Assembly (NCBI GenBank): GCA_028641055.1
Contig: CM054058.1
Span: forward strand, 86,811,927 to 86,875,926
Length of the DNA: 64,000 nucleotides
Direction of reading: 5' to 3'
Source: Alopecurus myosuroides
Lineage: Eukaryota; Streptophyta; Magnoliopsida; Poales; Poaceae
In this document: piece after piece, positions 43,826 through 53,446 of the stretch
Layout of the letters: the number at the start of each line of letters is the position of its first letter
Position numbering within the stretch: the first letter of the stretch is position 1
Made by a program: the position numbers and the translations under genes
The notes under the pieces: model-generated
What the model was told of the DNA's origin: nothing
Databases searched by the model: none
The model's input: the letters and a program-made list of their open reading frames with translations, nothing else

Positions 43826-43901
43826 TTATATTTCTCCACTTACTACTTATTGTAGACATGTTTAAAACTATTGTTTTTGCTTTTCTTTCTTGTCATTACA
43901 G

Positions 43902-44162
43902 ATGCCGAGGTGCTACGTGGTGTTTAGAGGCAGGGTTCCAGGAGTCTACGATCACTGGGAAGACTGCTTCGAGCAGGTGAACAAGTTCAAAGGGAATGCC
44001 TACAAATCCTACAACACAAGAGTGGCAGCGGAAGCTAGGTGGTTCATCCATCTCGAGGAGGAACAAAATAAGAAGAAGAAGAACAACACGTGGATGAAGA
44101 CCATCGCAGCCGCTCTTGTCGCCGTCGCCTCGCTCGTCATGCTATGGTTCCTAGTTAGATGA
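43902..44162 (+). CDS. Small hybrid-binding-domain protein with C-terminal membrane anchor (86 aa)
   Basis: ATG 43902 follows directly on a TCATTACAG acceptor, so the coding exon is probably preceded by a 5' intron. Residues 4-49 match the RNase H1 N-terminal / caulimovirus viroplasmin-type domain (Pfam Cauli_VI): YVVFRGRVPGVYDHWEDC, then QV..F.GNAYKSYNT and AEARW. In RNase H1 this domain binds RNA:DNA hybrids. There is no RNase H catalytic domain. A basic linker (NKKKKNN) leads to about 19 hydrophobic residues (TIAAALVAVASLVMLWFLV) ending in Arg at the extreme C-terminus, the layout of a tail-anchored membrane protein. It is the last gene of CACTA-C, 300 bp before the terminal array, on the same strand as transposase and ORF2. 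It could be an element gene for hybrid or replication-intermediate binding at a membrane; function is unknown. Confidence 0.75.
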   Translation: MPRCYVVFRGRVPGVYDHWEDCFEQVNKFKGNAYKSYNTRVAAEARWFIHLEEEQNKKKKNNTWMKTIAAALVAVASLVMLWFLVR

Positions 44163-44819
44163 TTAGGTTATCGGCGACTAGATAGGTCACTTGTCCCGAT
44201 GATGAAGCATCATCGATCGATGTAATCGGTCCCAATGATTAACCGTATGATGTAGGTCTATTTTCCATGATAAACACTTTGTTGTATTCATAATCAACTG
44301 TTTGACGTAGCAATTCGGAATTCTAATTAAACAGTATGATCAACTATGATATATCATTTGTTAGTCAGAGAACTGTTTTGATACATTTTGTTTACTGATA
44401 TTTTTCTGTATTTGAGCTGTGTATATACCTGTATAAATACGGTACCGTGTATTTCAAAAAAATACAGCACAGTATACCCGTGACACACCAAAAAGGATAC
44501 CCGTGACGCACCAGGGAGGATAGCCGTGACGCGCAAAAGTTCATACCCGTGGCGCACCTAGTAACTTAGCCGTGGAGGCATTACTTAGCCGTGACGCACC
44601 AATATTCCTAGCCGTGGCGCACCTCTTTAGTTAGGCGTGACGTGCCTCCCGATATCCGCGGCGCACCGTGACGGTGCGTCACGGGTATCAATAGGCGCGA
44701 CGCACCAGCTCGGTGCGTCACGGATAAACCAATAGGCGCGGCGTGATAGCCGTGACGCGCCCTGGTGCGTCACGGATAAGCGAATTGGTGCGTCACGGGT
44801 AAGCTTTTTCCTAATAGTG
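44163..44819. repeat. CACTA-C right end: 3' flank, subterminal array and TIR
   Basis: 44163-44465 has no gene (the 3' flank of the small gene). From 44470 there are about twelve copies of CCCGTGACGCACC/GGTGCGTCACGG type, ending in the TIR whose tip is at 44819. Confidence 0.9.
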
Positions 44820-44822
44820 TAG

Positions 44823-44920
44823 TTTGCACTTTCGACATGGACATCGTATCTCCTTGTGGCCATTTTGTAACATGTCTTCATTCGCGTGTCTCAAGTAACT
44901 ATTCACTACACGTTCACTCA
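44823..44920 (-). pseudogene. CACTA-B transposase, N-terminal piece severed by CACTA-C
   Basis: The minus strand reads HANEDMLQNGHKEIRCPCRK then CK up to the insertion point. With the TAG duplication counted once, the codons run straight into those at 32034 (LGG...). This is the Transpos_assoc zinc region of the CACTA-B transposase. The upstream exon is displaced by the gypsy element at 45019. Confidence 0.82.
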
Positions 44921-44973
44921 TAACGACCACCATTATTTGTCGCCTGCACGAGCGTGCCAATATAATATTAGAA

Positions 44974-44974
<1 letters not shown>

Positions 44975-45018
<44 letters not shown>
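44975..45018. repeat. (TA)n microsatellite at the gypsy insertion site
   Basis: About 20 TA units end exactly where the gypsy LTR begins. ATATA at 45014-45018 would be the left target duplication. Confidence 0.9.
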
Positions 45019-45023
<5 letters not shown>

Positions 45024-45894
45024 GGGGGCTACCCCAGAGTAGGGGTAAGGTTGGTGGTAAAACAGAGATCAAGGTACTGTTTGCCGGGTAGGTGGCTACC
45101 CGGGTACCTGGTATTCGGTACACGTTACTCGGTGATAAGTATTGAAGACCAAGAGAAGATAATAAGGAAGACCAGAACCAACCGAATAGACCTCGGGTGG
45201 TCCGAGTAGTTGGGGAGCTCTCCTACTCGGTCGCAGAGTCAATGGAGCCGTTGTGGGGAGATCTCGCGTATCCCGCAGCCGTACAGGCGTGCGGTTCAAC
45301 TTACAAGGAACATGATTATCTGCGCCAAGGCGTGGATATAGTGAGGCTAGGCGCCTGTCATGTCTTGTCACTGACAGTGGGGACAGGACGTATCAGGGAC
45401 CTACTCTGTGAGGTTGACAGGGTGGACAAGACCAGTCAGTCGGACAGCGCGGCGACTTCCCGCAACGGCGTCAACGGGAACACGGAGGCGTGCGCCGTTG
45501 TCACAGTAGAGCTATCGCATCACGTACTTTAAACGTTGTTCACTCTTTGGCCACCATTATATAAGGTGGCCAGCCCCCTCCTGCGCGAGGGATGTTGGCT
45601 TGGAGAGCATTTATTGCAACCCTTAGCGCTACACACAGAGAGAGAACTAGAGGTTGGCTACTCGGCAGAGAGTCGAACTTGTACTGTGGCTACTCGGTAA
45701 AACCATATATAGAGAGATAGGAAGGAGTAGTGGTGTTACCTCCACACGAGGGCCCTGAACCTGGGTAGATTGTGTTGTTTGCAGTGGTACTGAGCGCGTC
45801 TACTCGACGTGCGATCCCTCCCCGAATACCTACAGCGCCCATCGGCCCCAAACTTTAGCCATCCCATGGCATCTGTCTTTACCACACCACGACA
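45019..45894 (+). repeat. 5' LTR of the gypsy element (about 876 bp)
   Basis: It starts TGTTGGGGGGCTACCCC right after the TA tract and ends CACCACGACA at 45894, followed by GTTCGCGCCCACCTTGGGGC, a common gypsy primer-binding context. The TATA element TATATAA near 45558 lies between inverted repeats TGGCCACC and GGTGGCCA. The end is inferred, since no second LTR is visible. The frames inside are not genes. Confidence 0.75.
45548..45572 (+). promoter_or_regulatory. LTR promoter: TATA box inside an 8-bp inverted repeat
   Basis: TGGCCACC (45548-45555) and GGTGGCCA (45565-45572) are perfect inverted copies around ATTATATAA. The position, about 335 bp before the LTR end, suits a core promoter. Confidence 0.6.
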
Positions 45895-45939
45895 GTTCGC
45901 GCCCACCTTGGGGCCAGCAGCGGCGCTGGCTGGGGTTCA

Positions 45940-48900
45940 TATTTGGATGGGACCCATTTCTGCATCGGGGGAGCGCGTGGTTTGTGGCCTTGTCCACAGA
46001 TTCGGCTCCTTCGACTTCGTCAACGACAACGCCGGCGATTTTAGCGGCAGGCCCATGCCTGCAGGCGGCTCCGTCCTCTCCTTCGGCGCGCATCTGGTGT
46101 ACGTCACCACCACCGTCATCCGCGAGTTCCCGGAGGAGGTGCTCGTCGCTGACGATCCTCCTGCTGAACTCACTGTCCGCGGGAAGCCGGCCGGCTGCTC
46201 TGCGGGCAGCGTGGAGGTGATGATGACGGGCCCGACTATCGATGCCCGGAAAAGCGCTTCCGCTGCGCCTGAAGTTGTGGACGAGCAGGCTGCTCGCAAG
46301 GTCCACAAGCCGTACGACATGCCCCGGAACATTCCGGGCTACGTGGACCCTTCCACGTCAACAGCGGTACGACTCCTTGCGTTGGCGCCACCGAGCAGCT
46401 GGGCATGCCACTCCCCACCGACGCGGATCTCATGGTGGTGAGGGCGCAACTCGAGCAACAGCACCAAGCGCTAATCGTGGAGGCCGAGGAGATGGAAATG
46501 GTTAGGCTTGAGCTTAACCTGGACCAAAATGAGTACAACAGGGCGCATGGCTTTACTCCTGTTTCTAGGCTGCCTAGCAAGTTAGGCACTATTCGCCGCA
46601 ACCTGGGCGCTGAGCTAGCTAGAGATGGTAGGACTGCTAGTCAGTCAGCTAGTTTGAACATTGTTGGTAGGCCAAGATATAGCTCCCCTGCCAAAACACT
46701 TAGGGCTGCAGAGGCAGTCGCGGTCGAGTTGCCGCATTTCACTGGCGACGCTCGCGCTAGGCAGCAGGAGCGGCTTAATGAGCTAGTTCTAGAAGCTAGC
46801 AGGCAGAATGAGGCTGTTCGGAAGGCCAACCCGAGAGCCGGTGCGTCCCATGTTGTTCACTCGCATGGGGTTAGATCCGTGGATCAGGCCTCATCGCCGC
46901 TTCCCGTCAGTGAGAGGGCCCAGAGTGTGACCTCTGGGAGAAACAAACAAATGCAGGTGTACGACCCGACTGTCACCGGAAAACAGCACGCTGTAGAGCG
47001 GCAGCCCGGCCAGAAACACTACGCTGTAGGAGCTGGCTATCAAGCGACCAAAGCTCACCGTGAGGGACAAGAAGGAAACCGAGATGGTCCATCTCGGCGC
47101 CAAGCTGCCAACCCGGTTAAGCAAACGGTGCAGCCGCAAGCAATTGTGGCAGCGGCCAACCCGGTTGCTCAACCCAGTCCGGTACAGCAGGACCGCTATG
47201 ATGACGAGTACTCGGCGATGGAGCAAGCCGGGTACGCTGATCCGAGAGACGTCATTGATCGCCTGGGTGGCAGGATGCTGGAGCGTAGTGATGCAAGATA
47301 CAAGCTGGACCGGAATCACCGGTCTGAGCAGATAGAGGCGAAGGGGCCACCTGGCCCAAGCTATTTTGGTCACAGGATCATGGGAGAGCCTTCTGCGACC
47401 AAGTTCCAGCTAGCCAGAGGGACCAAGTACTATGACGGGAGCACCAAGCCGGATAACTGGCTGAATGATTATGTCACCGTCGTGCACATTGCTGGCGGTA
47501 ACCGGAGATGGGCTGTGAGATATGTCCCACAGATGCTGGAGGGCCCTGCCCGGATCTGGCTCAACAACTTGCCACGGGACAACACCAACTGCTGGCTTGA
47601 CTTCTCGGAAGCCTTCATCGGCAACTTCACTAGCACCTACAAGAGGCCGACTAGGCCACAACAACTCTCAGCATGCAAGCAGCGGGTAGAGAAGACTGAC
47701 CGAGAATATCTTACTCGGTGGAGCACCCTGAGGAATAGCTGTGAGGGTGTGAATGAGTCACAGGCAATCGCCTAGTTCGCTCAAGGCTGCAGGCATGGCA
47801 GCATGTTGTGGCAGAAGCTGCAGAGGGAGATACCGAGTACGCTCGCCGAGACTATCAAGATAGCTGACATGTATGCACTCCGTGACCCTACTCAGCCTCT
47901 GCTCGATTCCTTCGAGCCGAGAAGAAGAAACCAGGATGCCAACAGGCGCAATGACCACCAAGATTTCCGCAACAAGCGTCGAGATGATCGTCCTGATACT
48001 CGGTATGGCTCGGAGCAGGTGAATGCTGTGAACCAGGATATTGCGGCTGCCGGGAGCAGCCAAAGGAAAAAAACTGCTGGAGCCCAATACAGGCAGAACC
48101 AGAATCAGGGCCAGGGCTTCAAGAAGCAATACAATGCTCCCCAGCAGGGCAATGCCAACCAGGAAGCCGGAGATGCTGCTCAGAGATTTGTCTTTCAGAA
48201 CATGAAGGATGGGCCTTGCAGCTTCCATACTTGGCATCCGAGTAGGCCAGCCAACCACACTACCCGGCAGTGCAGCTGGTGGGACCGCATCAAGAGTGAA
48301 GGCTTTGGTCAGTTTCCCCTTCCTCCTCCTCTGTCGCCTGCGTGTGCCAATTTGCAGCCTATTCGGGCAGCTCCTCCCAGGCCGGCCGAGAACCCGAGGA
48401 GGGAGAATGTGAATCAAGTGGCTCAGGGAGCCAACCGCAACTACAACAACCGTAACTACTACACCCGCAACAACAACCAGAACAACAACAACAACAATGG
48501 CAACAACAACAACGGCAACGATGGTGGTGGAGACCGGAACCAGTACCAGGAGCATCATGAGAGCTACATGGTGTTCACCACTGAGCCGGATGAAAAGCAG
48601 TCGCGGCGCAGGCGTGAGATGGAAGTGAATGCTGTGATACCGGCTGTGCCGCATTACCTGCACTGGTTCGACCAAGAAATCACTTGGTCTAAAGTTGATC
48701 ATCCCTGGGTGATGCCCAATCTGGGTATATATGCACTGGTGGTGGATCCCACCTTTCTGGGTACCAAGAAGAACATGAAGTTCATCAAGGTGCTGATTGA
48801 CAATGGAAGCAGCATCAACATCATGTACCGAGATACCCTGGAGAAGCTCGGCCTTGCCGAGAACATGCTGCTACCCAGTAGGACCACCTTCCATGGCATT

Positions 48901-51900
48901 GTGCCGGGAGTGTCTTGCGCTCCAATCGGCCGCATCTGGATTGATGTGCTATTCGGCACCAGGGAGAACTGCCGTACCGAGTGCCTGCAGTTCGAAGTGG
49001 TTTATCATCAGAGCCCCTACCATGCTATACTCTGCAGGCCTGCACTCTCCAAGTTCATGGCCTCAATCCATGCGGCCTACCTTAAGATGAAGCTTCCCGG
49101 TCCTAATGGTGTCATCACCATCTCGGGTGATTACAAGCGCTCCCTGGATTGTGCATATGCTGGATCTCTGCTGGCAGAGTCCTTGGTCATCGCTGCTAAG
49201 AAGAAGAAGATGCATGAGGTGGTGGCTATGGCCCAGGCAGCTCAAGTCGGTATGCCCGGCATGCCAGGTTCTCAGTATGGAGCCACCTTCCAGGCCTCCT
49301 AAGAAACCAAGAAGGTGAAGGTGGACCCAGAGTTCCCGGACTGTGTTGCTATCATTGGCGCCGGTTTGGGCGAGAAATAGGAAAGCGAGCTCATCCACTT
49401 CCTCTTTGAGAATCGGGATGTCTTTGCATGGTCCAATGAGGAATTGCCGGGTGTCCCGAGGGAGTTGGTTGAGCACTCGCTACATGTGCACCCTGACGGC
49501 AAGCCGATTAAGCAGGCAATGCGCCGCTTTGCGGCAGAAAGGAGAAAAGCTATCGGTGATGAGATCACCAAGCTGCTGATAAGTGAATTCATCATGGAGG
49601 TACTGCATCTGGATTGGCTGGCCAATCCGGTCATGGTTGAGAAGAAGAAGGAAGACCTCAAGGCCGCGGTGGCATGGCGCATGTGCGTGGACTACACCGA
49701 CTCAAACAAGGCCTGCCCCCAAGGACCCGTTCCCGCTACCCCGCATAGATCAGGTGATCGATTCCACTGCCGGGTGCGAGCTTTTGTCTTTCATTGATGC
49801 CTACTCTGGTTTTCACTAGATATCTCTTAACCCGGCTGATCAAATAAAGACTGCTTTTATTACACCGTACGGGGCTTATTGCTATCGTGTTATGTGTTTC
49901 GGGTTGAGAAATGCTGGGGCTACCTATCAGAGATGCATGCAAAAATGTTTGCATGACTAGATAGGCAAGAATGTACAGGTGTACGTAGATGACATTGTCA
50001 TCAAAACGAAAGAAACACATACTCTGCTAAGTGACATTGAAGAAACATTTGCCAGCTTGCGCAAATATAAAGGATGAAATTGAATCCAACCAAGTGCACA
50101 TTTGGCGTCCCGGCTGGCAAGTTACTCGGTTTCTTGGTATCCAGTCGGGTCATTGAGGCCAATCCTTCAGAGATAAAAGCTATAGAGAGCATGTCTTTGC
50201 CGAGTTCACTGAAGGATGTGCAAAAATTCACTGGATGCCTGGCGTCCCTTAGCCGCTTCCTGGGAAGAATGGGTGAGAAGGCCTTACCTCTCTATCAACT
50301 AATGAAGAAAAGTGACAAGTTCATCTGGACACCACAAGCTGATGTGGCCTTCAAGGAACTCAAGACCATGCTGGGTAGCGGTCCCATCCTGGCGAGCCCT
50401 CTGCCCAAGGAGCCAATGTTGATGTACATTGCGGTTACCAACCGGGTAGTCAGTGTGGTGATGGTGGTGGAAAGAGAAGAGGAAGGCAAAACTGTGCAGC
50501 GGCCAGTGTACTATCTCAGTGAAGTGCTATCTAGCTCCAAGCAAAACTATCCGCACTACCATAGATGACATACGGCGTATACCTGGGTGCCAAGAAGCTC
50601 AAGCACTATTTCCAGGAGCACCCCATCACAGTGGTGAGCACTGCTCCCATCTCGGAGATCATGGGCAACAAGGATGCTAGCGGCTGGGTAGCGAAGTGGG
50701 CAATTGAGCTAGCCGCGTACACTCCTCTGTACGCGAGAAGAGAAGCAATCAAGTCTCAGAACCTGGCGGATTTCTTGGTGGATTGGGCCGAGATGCAGTA
50801 CGAGCCTCCCTTGCCGGAAACCAATTTCTGGAAGATGCATTTTGATGGCTCCAAAGTAAAAGAAGGTCTTGGTGTTGGTGTGGTGCTCACTAAACCCAAG
50901 AGAGATCAACTCAAGTACGTGTTGCAGATCCACCTCTCGGCATCCAATAATGTTGCCGAGTATGACGCACTGGTACATGGTTTGAGGGTGTCCAAGGAGA
51001 TTGGAGTCCGGCGCATTGTCTGTTATGGCGGCTCGGACTTGGTGGTTCAGCAAGTTTCTGTAAATTGGGATGCCTTGGATGCAAACATGGCGTCCTATCG
51101 GTTTCTGGTGCAAAACATGACCGGGTTCTTTGATGGGTGTGAATTTTATCACATACACCGAGCTGAGAATGATGCGGCTAATAACTTATCCAAGTTGGGA
51201 TCTTCTCGGCAGTTTATCCCTCCTGGGATTGCCTTGGAGAATTTGAGAAAGCCATCCATCAAGACATCTCCCAACTCGGAATCCATCTTCATTCCATCTC
51301 TCCTAGGATCAGAGGCTATTCCCATGGAGATTGATTGGGAAGCTGCAAAGGAGAACCCGGGGACTGCCGTCTCCAACCCGGGGACTGCAGTCTGCAACCC
51401 GGGGACTGCCTCACTCAACCAGGGGACGGTCGCCTTCATCGAGGGGATCGTTTCTCAGTACTCGGGGACTCGTCCTCAACCTAGATCAAGTAATGGTGGC
51501 TGATCCAATGGAGGTAGATGAACCTGTGTTCCCTGTCCATCCCACGCCGGGTTGGGTTGTGCCCATCTTGTCCTTCCTGATGGATGGAACCCTGCCAAGT
51601 GACAAGGTTACAGCCCGGAAAATACAGAGAAGATCCAAGGGCTACACCATCATCAACAAGGAGTTGCACAGAAGGAGCCCTACTGGCGTGCTGCAACGCT
51701 GCTTTAAGCCAGAAGAAGGAGAAGAGATCCTCAGAGAGATACACCAAGGAGAATGCGGGCACCATGCCTCTTCTCGGGCTCTAGTCAACAAGGCTTTTCG
51801 GAATGGATTGTTTTGGCTCACTGCCTTGCGACAAGCTAAAGACCTGGTGAGAAAATGCAATGGATGCTAGAGGTTTACAAACAAGATTCATATGCCAGCA

Positions 51901-52811
51901 TCCGAGTTGAAGACCATCCCCATTACTTGGCCATTTGCCGTCTGGTGTTTGGATATGGTAGGCCCCTTCAAGCCAGCTAGAGGTAACATGACTCACATCT
52001 TGGTCATGGTTGATAAATTCACCAAGTGGATTGAGGTCAAGCCTATTCGTAAGTGTGATGGAGTCACAGCTTCGTAAAGGATGTCATTCTGAGATACGGC
52101 TACCCGGACAGCATCATTACAGATAATGGAACAAACTTTGCTGATGGTGCATTTGCAAGATTCTGCAAGGAGAAGCGGATCCGGTTAGATGTTGCGGCAG
52201 TTGCGCATCCGGCCTCAAATGGGCAAGTTGAAAGAGAAAATGGCATGGTCCTGTCCGGGATAAATCCAAGGATAATTGAGCCATTACAGCGAACACCTGG
52301 TTGTTGGCTGGACGAGTTGCCGGCGGTGTTGTGGAGTCTAAGGACTACCCCTAACCGATCAACCGGATACACACCATTCTTCCTGGTATATGGAGCTGAG
52401 TCCGTGTTGCCCACTGAACTAGAGCATGACTCACCCAGAGTAACACTCTACACTGAAAAAGAGGAAAGAGAATCCCGAGAAAATGACGTTGACCTGCTAG
52501 AAGAAGCAAGAGAGTTAACTCTGTCACGTTCAGCCATATATCAGCAAAGTCTGAGGCGCTATCATAGCCGGAAAGTAAACCCAAGGGTTTTCCGAGAAGG
52601 AGACATGGTCCTTAGGCTCGTGCAGCGCACAGCCGGGATGCACAAGCTATCCCCTCTGTGGGAAGGGACTTTCATTGTGAGAAAGGCTCTGCACAATGAT
52701 ACCTATTATCTCGTTGACGCACAGGCACCGCAGAAGAACAGGCCGGATAAAACCAGAGAGGAATCCAAGCGTCCTTGGAATGTAGCTCTACTCCGTCGTT
52801 TTCATTCATGA
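45940..52811 (+). pseudogene. Gypsy gag-pol polyprotein, inactivated
   Basis: Domains in order: N-terminal gag region (about 45940-46370, FDFVNDNAGDFSG); gag core (about 47400-47800, YYDGSTKPDNWL); CHHC-like CSFHTWHPSRPANHTTRQC; Asn-rich linker (48430-48540); protease-like LIDNGSSINIM; reverse transcriptase with YVDDIVIKTK near 49985; first and second RNase H regions (50300-51230); a 21-bp repeated linker; integrase with a Cys/His finger, CLDMVGPF, ITDNGTNF and GQVEREN (about 51700-52260). Damage: in-frame TAG at 47773, 49378, 49817, 49958 and 51868, TAA at 49300, and frameshifts near 46370, 49715, 50070, 50560, 51490 and 52070. Five of the six stops can be explained by CAG to TAG. It would have made the virus-like-particle proteins and enzymes for copy-and-paste movement. 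Confidence 0.9.
51354..51440. repeat. 21-bp tandem repeat in the RNase H-integrase linker
   Basis: Units of AACCCGGGGACTGCCGTCTCC type encode NPGTAVS, NPGTAVC, NPGTASL and a decayed NQGTVAF. In frame within the polyprotein. Confidence 0.8.
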
Positions 52812-53446
52812 GCAAACGTTGTATGTATTTCCTCAACCAAGTTAAAATTCAAGTCGGCACTCCGAATTCAAACTCGAGGACTGCCCTTACCAAACTTGTT
52901 CTGTGTCGTATACTTTGTTTACTTTGTCTACTCGGTTGAACCACTTAGAATTTCACGTGCATATCTAGTAATGTGTTTAAACCCAAGGGCCAACTCTTCG
53001 ACTCTGCTGCTGTCGGCAACCCGGCTTCATGGCAAGCAAGAGAACAAGCCAAAGCTCAATGAACACACGAAAAATTGCTAAGGAAAAGAGAAGTGTAGCA
53101 ACCGAGTAGGGTGTTTTTTACTTCTATGTTTTCTTTTCGGCTAAGTTGTGGGCAGCGTTAACATTCAAATATCAAAGTGGTTAAGTATCTGAAGCTTGGT
53201 TTTTGAAATCTTGTGACTCGACTACCAAAAAGCCACAAGTGGCAGGTAAGAGCAAAGACAAAAAGATTAAGTGGATGAGAAATACAACTCGGGGACTTGC
53301 ATTTTAACGCAATCCAGCATTAAGCCAGTCTTGCTAAAAGTAAACTGAATAAAAGTGAGTAGCGTAAAGAACAATAAGAGTGTTGGTTACATCTGCACCC
53401 GGCATCCCGGGGATCTGATAAATGTTTAAGGATAAAAGTGCAGGAC
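52812..53446 (+). other. Spacer between gypsy pol and the antisense gene
   Basis: No gene seen. It contains short repeats of ACTCGGGGACT-type sequence typical of this element and serves as the 3' flank for two convergent genes. Confidence 0.6.

Larger units (their letters stand above)
32035..44819 (+). mobile_element. CACTA-C: structurally complete 12.8-kb CACTA transposon
   Basis: The termini are CACTACTAGGAAATGGCT at 32035 and, read inwards on the minus strand, CACTATTAGGAAAAAGCT from 44819. The 3-bp target duplication is TAG (32032-32034 and 44820-44822), matching the superfamily's 3-bp rule. Subterminal motifs of the type CCCGTGACGCACC / GGTGCGTCACGG fill 32060-32410 and 44470-44819. Cargo on the plus strand: intact transposase ORF, spliced ORF2 and a small hybrid-binding/membrane gene. 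It is inserted in a codon of the CACTA-B transposase. It looks like the best-preserved DNA transposon in the window. One in-frame TAA in ORF2 clouds its autonomy. Confidence 0.95.
22290..45018 (-). mobile_element. CACTA-B: CACTA transposon, right end outside window
   Basis: The left terminus is CACTAGTAGGAGAAACCC at 22290, followed by GCTGGCGAAC/GTTCGCCAGC subterminal motifs to about 22450. The same motif recurs internally at 27853-27985. On the minus strand come ORF2 (23484-26863) and a TnpD transposase (28579 to 32034, continuing at 44823 to about 44920). The element is interrupted by CACTA-C (32035-44819) and, upstream of the transposase, by a gypsy element from 45019. Both genes are inactivated. 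The right TIR and the target duplication cannot be seen. Confidence 0.85.
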
